Shown: positions 8,751 to 15,889 of the stretch, piece by piece
How the letters are laid out: each line of letters begins with the position of its first letter
How positions within the stretch are numbered: the stretch's first letter is position 1
NCBI GenBank assembly: GCA_022709665.1
Contig: JAKLIJ010000009.1
Span: 1-36,118, forward strand
DNA from: Bacteroidota bacterium
Lineage (GTDB): Bacteria; Bacteroidota; Bacteroidia; Bacteroidales; VadinHA17
DNA: 36,118 bases
Direction of reading: 5' to 3'
The notes under the pieces: generated by a model
Databases searched by the model: none
What the model saw: the letters and a program-made list of their open reading frames with translations, nothing else
What the model was told of the DNA's origin: nothing
Position numbers and translations under genes: made by a program

Positions 8751-9735
8751 CCTTCATTTTTTTTAGCCATTCAACGGTTGATGTGACTCCTTCAGAAAGG
8801 GGTGTAATCTGATAGCCCAGTTCCCTCTCTGCTTTTTCACTGGTCATAATCCAGTCTTTCAGATACTTGTTGATAAAATCTCCGGTTATGGGAGGAGACA
8901 CCCGTAGCAGGCCTGAGATAAATGTTATTGTCCCGACTATGGCTCTCATAAGTCCTTCAGGCAGCCTGACCAGATTTCTTACATTGCCTGTCACCTGCCC
9001 GATAATATTAAACAGGCTGTTGAACGAATGATTCTCGCCCCCGAGTATGTAACGCTCTCCTCCCCTTCCATGCATTGCAGCCAGAATGTGTCCCTCTGCA
9101 ACATCATCCACAAAAACGTAATTACCTATTGATTTGCCGTTTCCGGGATTGATCCTCCACGTGCCCGACATATATAATTTTATTATCCTTGTAACGGAAT
9201 TGCTTTCGGAAAGCCTTCCGGGTCCATAAACGCGTGTAGGATTGACGATAACCACTTCGAGCCCTCTTGAAAGAAAGTCGACAGCAATTTTCTCAGCTTC
9301 GGCTTTAGTCCTTTCATAAAGGGTCTGCAGCTCAGGATTTTTGTTACTTTCTTCACAGACAGGCTTCCCGTCACGCGAGTAGCCCATAGTACCGCCGGTA
9401 GAGGTAAAAACCACCTTCTTCACTCCTGACGCCAGGGCAGCTTCAAAAACATTTACTGTCCCGTCTATATTTACTGACGTAACAACCGAAGGATCCTTGA
9501 AGGAGGGTTTTGCATATGCTGCCATGTGAAAAACCCAGTCACACGACTCCATGCCTTTCCTGAGCAACTCGCTGTCCGAAAGATCGCCTTTGATTATTGT
9601 AACCCTGTCGTTCCCTGCATAGGGTACCATTGACGGATTCCTTGCAAGCATAATAACATCATGATCTTTTTCAATGAGTCTCTCTGTCAGTCTCGCACCA
9701 ATGAAACCGGTGCCGCCGGTAATAAATACTTTCAT
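8734..9735 (-). CDS. NAD-dependent epimerase/dehydratase (extended SDR, dihydroflavonol-reductase-like)
   Basis: The 333 residues form an extended SDR. It starts MKVFITGGTGFIG with the Rossmann glycines at 7-13, has the catalytic Thr/Ser around 111-113 (FTSTGGT) and Tyr140-x3-Lys144 (YERTK). The layout resembles dihydroflavonol 4-reductase/3-beta-hydroxysteroid dehydrogenase-like proteins more than nucleotide-sugar epimerases. It is the middle gene of the CPBP-epimerase-SDR operon, with 13 bases to the gene before it and a 17-base overlap with the gene after it. Two reductases in tandem suggest successive steps on one substrate (inference). Confidence 0.87.
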   Translation of the reverse strand: MKVFITGGTGFIGARLTERLIEKDHDVIMLARNPSMVPYAGNDRVTIIKGDLSDSELLRKGMESCDWVFHMAAYAKPSFKDPSVVTSVNIDGTVNVFEAALASGVKKVVFTSTGGTMGYSRDGKPVCEESNKNPELQTLYERTKAEAEKIAVDFLSRGLEVVIVNPTRVYGPGRLSESNSVTRIIKLYMSGTWRINPGNGKSIGNYVFVDDVAEGHILAAMHGRGGERYILGGENHSFNSLFNIIGQVTGNVRNLVRLPEGLMRAIVGTITFISGLLRVSPPITGDFINKYLKDWIMTSEKAERELGYQITPLSEGVTSTVEWLKKMKDGKDN

Positions 9736-9748
9736 AGTCGGTTGTCGA

Positions 9749-10465
9749 TTAATGAAGCCTTACATCAGGTTCGTGATAAAGGGAGAAGATTTCAGTTGAC
9801 ACTGCTATAAAGCTGTGTACTATGAATGCAGGAAGAAAGGATCCTGTTAAACTGCTGAGCAGGCAGAATAAGATACCAACAGGGATGGTACCGACCGCCA
9901 TTTTCATACCCTGTGGCAGGTGAACCAGTGAATAAAGGGTAACATTGATAATCAATGCCGGCCAGAATCCAAAGGCATCTGCGCACAAAAACCAGAGCGC
10001 TCCCCTGAAAAGAAATTCATAGCCAAGCAGATAGATCACCCATATGGCAGCCGAAAGGATAATATGCACCGGATACCAATCCCTGATCCTCAGTTCAGGA
10101 GACCGCGCTCTTATCTGAGGGCTTTTCGATGAGTAAAAGGAAATTACAAGTGTTATCAGTACCAGTATGAATATCAGATACCAGTATTCCCAGGTCTTCC
10201 CTGCAATAAGACCCACCCGACCGGGAGAGAGCCTGAGTATCCACAGAAAATAAACAAGCGGCACAACTCCTGTGAACAGTATTCCCGACAACTTGAAGGA
10301 TAAAAAGCCGGCGACAGCCCTGGAAATTGATGGAAAGACAGGCTTCAGAAGCCAGTCGTCTATAAATTTCCTGCCGGCACTATAATAATAAAGGGAAAAA
10401 AGCAGAAGAACGGCAAATACCGCTGTGATCGCAAGAACTTCATCAGATAGCTTCATTAAGGGCAT
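9749..10465 (-). CDS. CPBP-family (Rce1-like) intramembrane protein
   Basis: The start is placed at the ATG at 10465 (MPLMKLSDEVLAITAVF, 238 residues) so that the protein begins just before its first membrane segment; the frame extends to 10588 but would overlap the divergent NYN gene. About seven membrane segments are predictable. The CPBP motifs are present in weakened form: GYEFLFRGALW in place of EExxxR, then YSLVH for FxxxH, then HSFIAVSTE. The first glutamate of the EE pair is Tyr. Many bacterial CPBP members have an aromatic residue here, so activity is uncertain. CPBP proteins are intramembrane proteases or scaffolds. It heads the operon with two reductases. Confidence 0.65.
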   Translation of the reverse strand: MPLMKLSDEVLAITAVFAVLLLFSLYYYSAGRKFIDDWLLKPVFPSISRAVAGFLSFKLSGILFTGVVPLVYFLWILRLSPGRVGLIAGKTWEYWYLIFILVLITLVISFYSSKSPQIRARSPELRIRDWYPVHIILSAAIWVIYLLGYEFLFRGALWFLCADAFGFWPALIINVTLYSLVHLPQGMKMAVGTIPVGILFCLLSSLTGSFLPAFIVHSFIAVSTEIFSLYHEPDVRLH

Positions 10466-10578
10466 GTTTTTCCCGTAAAAAATAACACCGGGAATCCGGC
10501 ACAAATTATAAAAATCCCATCTATCTGCAAACGCCAAAGAGAAAAAAGAATAACTTGCCGACAATATTGATAGCGACC

Positions 10579-11349
10579 ATGCAGACAATAAATGATCTCA
10601 GACTGGCTGTTCTCATTGATGCCGACAATGTCCCCTACAGCAACGTAAGGGGGATGCTCGAGGAAATAGCAAAGTACGGTACCCCGACATTCAAAAGGAT
10701 CTATGGCGACTGGACCAAACCCACAGTTGCCGGATGGAAATCTGTACTCCTTGAAAATGCGATTACTCCCGTTCAGCAATACAGCTATACCCGGGGCAAA
10801 AACGCAACCGACTCGGCAATGATAATCGATGCAATGGATATTCTGTACTCAGGCAAAATTGACGGATTCTGCCTGGTATCAAGCGACAGCGATTTCACTC
10901 GTCTCGCCACAAGACTCAGGGAAGCCGGAATGAAAGTGATCGGGATAGGTGAGCGAAAAACCCCGGAGTCTTTCATTGTAGCCTGCGATAAATTTATTTA
11001 TCTCGAGATTATCAATACCGCAGTTCAGCCTGAAACTGCAGCTCCAAAGAAGAAAAAGGAAAAACCCGCTGACAGCAGGCAAAAAAACGACGATAACGAG
11101 CAGCAAAACCAGATAAAAAGAGCCAGACGCCTCATTGCCTCTTCAATTTCCGACCTTGCGGATGAAACAGGATGGGCTTATCTGGGAGATGTCGGAAACC
11201 TGATTCTGAAAAAACAGCCCGACTTCGATCCTCGAAACTACGGTTTCACTAAACTCACACCGATGATCAGATCCCTTGATTTTGAAATAGATGAGAGAGA
11301 ATCCGGCCAGCAGCACATAAAACATATCTACATCCGGATAAAAAAATAA
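10579..11349 (+). CDS. NYN-domain putative ribonuclease with C-terminal OST-HTH/LOTUS domain
   Basis: I start at 10579 (MQTINDLRLAVLIDADNVP, 256 residues); an ATG eight codons earlier is possible. Residues 8-140 are a NYN/PIN-type nuclease fold with acidic residues Asp14 and Asp16 (LIDADN), an Asp in KNATDSAM and the cluster SSDSDF, which together would bind a metal ion. A lysine-rich linker (APKKKKEKPADSRQ) leads to a LOTUS/OST-HTH domain at about 180-250 (SISDLADETGWAYLGDVGN), a winged-helix RNA-binding module. The combination is known from LabA/Limkain-like proteins. Two further RNA-binding genes follow on the same strand, which suggests an RNA-metabolism neighbourhood. Confidence 0.85.
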   Translation: MQTINDLRLAVLIDADNVPYSNVRGMLEEIAKYGTPTFKRIYGDWTKPTVAGWKSVLLENAITPVQQYSYTRGKNATDSAMIIDAMDILYSGKIDGFCLVSSDSDFTRLATRLREAGMKVIGIGERKTPESFIVACDKFIYLEIINTAVQPETAAPKKKKEKPADSRQKNDDNEQQNQIKRARRLIASSISDLADETGWAYLGDVGNLILKKQPDFDPRNYGFTKLTPMIRSLDFEIDERESGQQHIKHIYIRIKK

Positions 11350-11462
11350 TAAGCGAACATTTTCCTGGCTGCTTTGTTTAATCTGCATTGTTAATTTTTA
11401 TTTTCAGATTTCAAAAATAAATATGACCTTTGCTACTGTTTTATTTACTTAATTATTGAATT

Positions 11463-11780
11463 ATGAACATTTACGTTGGAAGCATCAACTTCAAAATGAG
11501 TGAAGCTGACCTTAAGGAATTATTTGAAGGGTACGGCGAAGTAGGATCTGCAAAGATCATCTTCGACAAATACTCCGGTAAAAGTAAAGGATTTGGTTTC
11601 GTTGAAATGCCTAACGAAGCTGAAGCTAAGAAAGCTATTGAGGAACTTAATGGCTTTGAAATACAGGGCAGAAAAATTATTGTTAACGAGTCAATTGAAA
11701 GACCCGAACGCAGAAGAGATTTCCGCGGCGGAGATAACGACCGCAGAGGAGGCGGTGACAGAAGAGACCATTACAGATAG
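11463..11780 (+). CDS. RRM-type RNA-binding protein with Arg/Gly-rich tail
   Basis: The 105 residues hold a single RNA recognition motif: RNP2 IYVGSI (3-8) and RNP1 KGFGFVEM (42-49), both with their aromatic residues intact. Residues 80-105 are an RGG-like tail rich in Arg, Gly and Asp (RRDFRGGDNDRRGGGDRRDH). Such small RRM proteins are common in Bacteroidota and cyanobacteria and bind single-stranded RNA, often under cold or stress conditions. The cold shock gene starts 14 bases downstream, so the two are probably co-transcribed. Confidence 0.92.
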   Translation: MNIYVGSINFKMSEADLKELFEGYGEVGSAKIIFDKYSGKSKGFGFVEMPNEAEAKKAIEELNGFEIQGRKIIVNESIERPERRRDFRGGDNDRRGGGDRRDHYR

Positions 11781-11794
11781 AAAAACTCAGAACT

Positions 11795-11989
11795 ATGAAA
11801 GGCACCGTTAAATGGTATGACAGGATCAAAGGGTACGGATTCCTCCAGACAGAAGACCAGAAGGATATTTTTATCCACAGGTCGGGACTGGAATCTCCGC
11901 ATACCGAACTTGAAACAGGACAGGCGGTTGAGTTTGAAGTCGAGATAAGAGAAAAAGGTCCTGTTGCTGTCAGAGTAAAAAAAATTTAA
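11795..11989 (+). CDS. Cold shock domain protein
   Basis: This 64-residue protein is a single cold shock domain: MKGTVKWYDRIKGYGFLQ contains the RNP1-like GYGFLQ and is followed by the RNP2-like DIFIHRS (24-30). It is a single-stranded nucleic-acid binder of CspA type that melts RNA structure. It is the last gene of the RRM-CSD pair and is followed by a strong intrinsic terminator. Confidence 0.93.
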   Translation: MKGTVKWYDRIKGYGFLQTEDQKDIFIHRSGLESPHTELETGQAVEFEVEIREKGPVAVRVKKI

Positions 11990-12010
11990 AACTTTACTCG
12001 GTTAATATTA

Positions 12011-12043
12011 AAAGAGGCTGTGTGTACACAGCCTCTTTTTTTT
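12011..12043 (+). terminator. Rho-independent terminator after the cold shock gene
   Basis: A perfect 12-bp stem AAAGAGGCTGTG / CACAGCCTCTTT (12011-12022 and 12027-12038) with a TGTA loop runs into eight consecutive T (12036-12043). It starts 22 bases after the cold shock stop codon and also separates that gene from the convergent Gfo/Idh gene. Confidence 0.92.
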
Positions 12044-12087
12044 AGGTTCGCCTGGACATCATCAGCGATATCCCGGGTAAGGGAGAA

Positions 12088-13434
12088 TCAAAGAAGAGTC
12101 CAGGGACTCCTGTACTCATAATGCAGCCTTTTGGCCGCCTCGCCGTCAACATCATCTATAAATGTCTCTGTTGCCGGATCCCACTTGATTGTCCTCTTCA
12201 GATCACATGCAATATTTCCAAGATTACAGACTGTACAGCTGCTGTGACCAATATCAACCGAGGCAACAGGATCCTGACGCGATCTGACACACTCGATGAA
12301 GTTGACCTGATGAGGTATCCTTGTTTCATAAGGACCATCCTCAGCTGCCGTTGCCGAAGCCGGTGGATTGAACTTGGGATCGGATGCGTTAAAGTAACCC
12401 CTTGCAACCTCAATCCAGCCATTCTCTCCCCAGAACTTGACTCCTTTGGTGAGCTTATCATCGAAAGGCTCTGATGTCATAATTACCCCGTTTGCATATT
12501 TGAATGACATAAATTCCGTTCCGTCGCCTATCGGTGATATCTCAACCGGACCGTTCTTATCCATTCCAAGCCCCCACTGGGCAATGTCGAACATATGAGC
12601 TCCCCAGTCGGTGGTGAACCCTCCTCCCATCTCCTTGTACCAGCGCCATGCACCCCATATCTCTTCATTCTTCTCCGGATCTAATGAAATGGGAGGATCG
12701 AGCTGATTGTTGAAATGAATGGTGGCAGGAAGCGGCCCTAGCCACAAATCCCAGTTCAGATCAGCAGGGACCGGCTCCTCCGGAAGATTATAGGGAGTCG
12801 GCGGTGCACCAACATAAGCATTCACCTTCGAGATCTTGCCAAGAGCTCCTGTCTGAACAAGCTTGACCGCATGCTGAAATCCTTCATCCGATCTTTGCTG
12901 GCTCCCCACTGCAAGTACCCTGTTGTACTGCCTGACTGCCTTCTTCAACTCCTGACCTTCCTTTATTGTAAGTGTCATGGGCTTCTCAAGATAAACATCC
13001 TTACCTGCCTTACAGGCAGCAATTGCTATCATCGCATGATTGTGATCCGGTACAGCAATTACCACTGCATCTATGTCCTCCCTCGAAAGAACATCCTGGT
13101 ACTTCTCATAGGTGTCAACCTTGAACTCCTTGCCTGCTCCCGTATAAAAATCGGTAACCCTCTTCTCAAAACGTTTGCGCTTGATGCCATAAACATCACA
13201 CCCGGCAACCACTTTCACTCCCGGAACCTGCAAAAAGCCGCTAAGCAAAAACATAGCCTGCTGCCCAAGCCCGATAAACCCAAGCGAAATATCACCCTCA
13301 TTTTCCTGACTGACAACTTTTTTCTTTCCTTTGCACGATGTTGTAAATGCCGGTATTACTGCAATTCCTGCCATACCGATGGCTGCAGAACCCAGAAACC
13401 GGCGCCTGGACCATTGTTTACTCTGTTCTTTCAT
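12088..13434 (-). CDS. Gfo/Idh/MocA family oxidoreductase, exported
   Basis: The 448-residue protein starts with a twin-arginine signal (SRRRFLGSAAIGMAGIAV) that ends in TTSC at residue 34, a possible lipid-attachment cysteine. The NAD(P)-binding Rossmann fold follows (GFIGLGQQA, 52-60), with the family EKP motif at 150-152 (YLEKPMTL) and the C-terminal substrate domain (WGAHMFDIAQWGLG). The family oxidises or isomerises sugars and inositols, and Tat-exported members, which load cofactor before export, are common in Bacteroidota carbohydrate loci. Whether it is controlled by the neighbouring GntR gene is unknown; no 16-base operator was seen before it. Confidence 0.9.
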   Translation of the reverse strand: MKEQSKQWSRRRFLGSAAIGMAGIAVIPAFTTSCKGKKKVVSQENEGDISLGFIGLGQQAMFLLSGFLQVPGVKVVAGCDVYGIKRKRFEKRVTDFYTGAGKEFKVDTYEKYQDVLSREDIDAVVIAVPDHNHAMIAIAACKAGKDVYLEKPMTLTIKEGQELKKAVRQYNRVLAVGSQQRSDEGFQHAVKLVQTGALGKISKVNAYVGAPPTPYNLPEEPVPADLNWDLWLGPLPATIHFNNQLDPPISLDPEKNEEIWGAWRWYKEMGGGFTTDWGAHMFDIAQWGLGMDKNGPVEISPIGDGTEFMSFKYANGVIMTSEPFDDKLTKGVKFWGENGWIEVARGYFNASDPKFNPPASATAAEDGPYETRIPHQVNFIECVRSRQDPVASVDIGHSSCTVCNLGNIACDLKRTIKWDPATETFIDDVDGEAAKRLHYEYRSPWTLL

Positions 13435-13673
13435 TGGTTGATTTAAATTAAGGATTATTACTGTTTATTGTTTAATGCACTTGTATTTTTTTTAGCCCCA
13501 TAAAAATAATCTTTTTTTACACTCTTCCCGGGATGTTCAGATTAATATGTTTAACATTCATTGAGCCTTAGCACCCCGGTGACATTTAATCTCTTTGCCA
13601 CGAAGACACAAGGACGAAAATGTCCCGCTGATTTTCAAAATTAACAGATTTAAACCAAACAGCCTGTCAATTA
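13435..13673. other. 239-base intergenic region, no gene seen
   Basis: This stretch between the Gfo/Idh start and the GntR stop is AT-rich, with T runs at about 13488 and 13512. Near 13597 it has a CACGAAGACACAAGGACG segment that resembles degenerate intergenic repeats. No convincing ORF, hairpin terminator or promoter was found. Confidence 0.4.
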
Positions 13674-14396
13674 TCAGAATCTCCCGAAAACAGAGTATTT
13701 CCCGGTGTTGCAAAATATGGAGGAATAGAGAAACAGACCTTCAATGTTGGTCACCATTCTCCTCTCCAGATGCAAAACAGGCTGACCGGACTCAAGCTTC
13801 AGAAATTTTCTGATCCTTGGTGATGGCGAAATGGCACGTATCCTTTGCTCTCCCCCTTTTATCTCAACCTTATAATGCTCCCTGAGTATCTCAAAGAGCG
13901 ACTTGTTCTCAAACTTCCTGGCAGTTATGCGCGGCAGACCTATGTTGGCCAGATAACTTATGTCATAAAATATTGGCGCCGCATCCAGAAGCCTGAGCCT
14001 TTCCATATAAATACAACCCGACTCCTTTTCCAGCTCAGTAAGCGCAAACATGAATTCTCCGGGCCACTGAATCAATACAGGCTTAACTATGATCCTTGTC
14101 TTCAGATTCCGGTTCCCCACCGCTGATGTGGTACCCGATACCGACAATATCCCTATATCTCTGGGCGGAAGCTGTACTATGCTTCCCTTTCCCTGATGCT
14201 TCCTTATGTAACCGTCATTGGCCAGACCGGCCAGCGACTGCCTGACCGTCGGACGGGTCATCCCGTACAGCCTGCATAATTCATTTTCCGACGGAAGAAG
14301 ATCACCCTCCGCATAAATCCCCTCTGTTATATGCCTGCGAAGTATCTCATACAGCTTCCTGTGTTGAGGTATTGAAGCGCCGGAATTCATCAGCAT
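13674..14396 (-). CDS. GntR-family transcriptional regulator with UTRA domain
   Basis: The N-terminal winged helix (about residues 8-75 from 14396) has the GntR pattern LYEILRRHITEGIYAEGDLL, PSENELCRLYGMTRPTVRQ and DGYIRKHQGKGS. The C-terminal part is a UTRA ligand-binding domain of the HutC type (SLFEILREHYKVEIKGGEQR, VLHLERRMV) that normally senses a small sugar or acid. The start is ATG 14396 or 14390; the frame runs to 14432 but would read through the operator. The gene is divergent from the E2/E1 operon and shares a palindromic operator with it, so it probably represses both itself and that operon (inference). Confidence 0.9.
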   Translation of the reverse strand: MLMNSGASIPQHRKLYEILRRHITEGIYAEGDLLPSENELCRLYGMTRPTVRQSLAGLANDGYIRKHQGKGSIVQLPPRDIGILSVSGTTSAVGNRNLKTRIIVKPVLIQWPGEFMFALTELEKESGCIYMERLRLLDAAPIFYDISYLANIGLPRITARKFENKSLFEILREHYKVEIKGGEQRIRAISPSPRIRKFLKLESGQPVLHLERRMVTNIEGLFLYSSIFCNTGKYSVFGRF

Positions 14397-14406
14397 TATT
14401 TTTTTG

Positions 14407-14437
14407 TAAATATAATAATAATTACTTGTCAATACAA
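14407..14437 (-). promoter_or_regulatory. Promoter of the GntR gene
   Basis: On the minus strand a TTG (14437-14435) lies 20 bases before TATATTTA (14414-14407), one mismatch from TAnnTTTG. The TTG sits inside the ACAAGT arm of operator A. Transcription would start only a few bases before the ATG. Confidence 0.5.
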
Positions 14438-14439
14438 GT
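14424..14439. promoter_or_regulatory. Operator A, 16-bp palindrome
   Basis: ACTTGTCAATACAAGT has perfect 6-base arms around a 4-base spacer. It overlaps the -33 elements of both divergent promoters, so binding there would block both. The size and symmetry fit a GntR/HutC dimer site. The same arm sequence recurs at 14508-14523. Confidence 0.7.
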
Positions 14440-14455
14440 TTTTTTGTTACTTTTG
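14426..14455 (+). promoter_or_regulatory. Promoter of the E2/E1 operon
   Basis: TTG at 14426-14428, a 19-base spacer and TACTTTTG at 14448-14455 give a full Bacteroidota-type promoter (TTG-N17-23-TAnnTTTG). The -33 lies in operator A and the -7 in palindrome B. The predicted leader before the ATG at 14598 is about 135 bases. Confidence 0.65.
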
Positions 14456-14460
14456 TAACA
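14445..14460. promoter_or_regulatory. Palindrome B over the -7 box
   Basis: TGTTACTTTTGTAACA is a second perfect 6-4-6 inverted repeat, 21 bases downstream of operator A (centre to centre), about two helix turns, so the two sites face the same side of the DNA. The arms differ in sequence from operator A, so it may bind a different protein or be part of the promoter only. Confidence 0.5.
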
Positions 14461-14507
14461 TCATTAAAATAAATGCTTTCAAAACAAGTTCATTTTTAAA
14501 TTGTTCA

Positions 14508-14523
14508 ACTTATTATAACAAGT
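14508..14523. promoter_or_regulatory. Operator C, second ACTTrT-ACAAGT site
   Basis: ACTTATTATAACAAGT has the same 6-4-6 layout as operator A with one mismatch between its arms. It lies in the predicted leader about 50 bases after the transcription start, where a bound repressor could act as a roadblock or support looping to operator A. Confidence 0.5.
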
Positions 14524-14597
14524 ATTGCGGCTTCAAGCAGATTCCTTTTTACTGCCTGAATAACCGCGAATAACAACATTAATCCATTATACTCAAG

Positions 14598-15863
14598 ATG
14601 GCAATTGCAGTAATCATGCCCAGGCAGGGTCAATCGGTTGAGACCTGCATAATAACGAAATGGTTCAGAAAAAAGGGCGAAACGGTTAAAACAGGCGACA
14701 TCCTGTTCTCCTACGAAACCGATAAGGCGGCATTCGATGTTGAATCCCCTGCCGACGGCACTCTTCTTGAAATCCTTTATGACGACGGAGCTGAGGTTCC
14801 GGTGCTGGTCAATGTGGCTTTTATTGGCGAACCCGGCGAAATGATTGAAACATCAGGCAATCCGCCTGCCGGCGATGCTATCGGGACGTCCGGATCTGAC
14901 CAGGGGCAGGTACCTGTCTCAGCAGTACCAGAGCCGGAAGCAACTAAACCGGCCGTCCCGGATGACCGCAGAGTAAGAATCTCTCCGAGGGCAAAACGTT
15001 TTGCCGAAAAGAACAGACTGGATTACAGCCGGGTTATGGGATCAGGACCAAACGGCAGGATAATGTGCGGCGACATCGAAGAGGTCCTTTCAGGAAAGTC
15101 CAAGGCGCCAGACCTTACTCCGGTTGCAGCCCCGCCAGCTTCCGCTGCCGAAACAAAGACCCCCGGTGAAGAATTCACCGACCAGCCTCTGTCAAATGTA
15201 AGAAGGCTGATAGCCAAAGCCATGCATTCATCGCTCCGCGAATCCGCCCAACTCACCCACCATATGAGTGCAGACGTTCGCAATGTTCTTGAAGCAAGGA
15301 GAAAAATCAAGGAAGAACTCAAAAACGGAACGGAAAGACATGACATCACAATCAACGACATAATATGCTGGTGCGTGATAAAAGCCATCTCTAAACACCC
15401 TGGAGTAAATGCCCACTTCCTGGGCGATTCCATCAGGCTGTTCAACAGGGTAAACCTTGGCATGGCCGTCGACACCCCCAGAGGACTTATGGTACCTGCG
15501 GTCAGGAATGCCGACCTTATGGATCTCCCGCAGCTCTCCCAGGCGCTGAAAGCTGCCGCCGAAGCATGCAGAAAGGGTAACATCAGCCCTGAACTGATCC
15601 AGAGCACTTCTGCCTCAATCACGGTCTCAAACCTCGGAAATTATGGTGTCGAAATGTTTACACCCGTAATTAATCTGCCACAGTGCGCAATACTGGGAGT
15701 GTGTACAATAATACACAGGCCTGCCGACCTGGGAAATAACACTTTCGGATTTGTTCCTTTTATCGGCCTTTCCCTTACCTACGACCACAGAGCTGTCGAC
15801 GGCGGTCCGGCTACATTGTTCCTGAAGGAAATCAAGGAAGAGATAGAAAATTTCAAGTATTGA
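14598..15863 (+). CDS. 2-oxoacid dehydrogenase E2 (dihydrolipoamide acyltransferase)
   Basis: The 421 residues have the standard E2 order: an N-terminal lipoyl domain (1-80) with lipoyl-lysine Lys43 in YETDKAAF, a Pro/Ala-rich linker, a peripheral subunit-binding domain at about 125-162 ([20 protein letters not shown]), a second linker, and the acyltransferase domain with His397 and Asp401 in YDHRAVDGG. It moves the acyl group from E1 to coenzyme A and builds the core of the complex. The E1 gene follows at once. Whether the complex is specific for pyruvate, branched-chain oxoacids or acetoin cannot be decided from sequence. It is the first gene behind the GntR-controlled promoter. Confidence 0.93.
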   Translation: MAIAVIMPRQGQSVETCIITKWFRKKGETVKTGDILFSYETDKAAFDVESPADGTLLEILYDDGAEVPVLVNVAFIGEPGEMIETSGNPPAGDAIGTSGSDQGQVPVSAVPEPEATKPAVPDDRRVRISPRAKRFAEKNRLDYSRVMGSGPNGRIMCGDIEEVLSGKSKAPDLTPVAAPPASAAETKTPGEEFTDQPLSNVRRLIAKAMHSSLRESAQLTHHMSADVRNVLEARRKIKEELKNGTERHDITINDIICWCVIKAISKHPGVNAHFLGDSIRLFNRVNLGMAVDTPRGLMVPAVRNADLMDLPQLSQALKAAAEACRKGNISPELIQSTSASITVSNLGNYGVEMFTPVINLPQCAILGVCTIIHRPADLGNNTFGFVPFIGLSLTYDHRAVDGGPATLFLKEIKEEIENFKY

Positions 15864-15889
15864 ACAACATTAACACAAAACCTTTTAAC

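Noticed and set aside
12871-13446. 191-codon plus-strand ORF
   Set aside because: It is antisense to the Gfo/Idh gene; its Cys- and Ile-rich translation looks like a codon shadow.
15023-15622. 199-codon minus-strand ORF
   Set aside because: It is antisense to the E2 gene, whose domains and catalytic residues are intact.
15860-15889. TTG start for the E1 gene overlapping the E2 stop
   Set aside because: The ATG at 15890 is a better start and the ten extra residues show no conservation signal.
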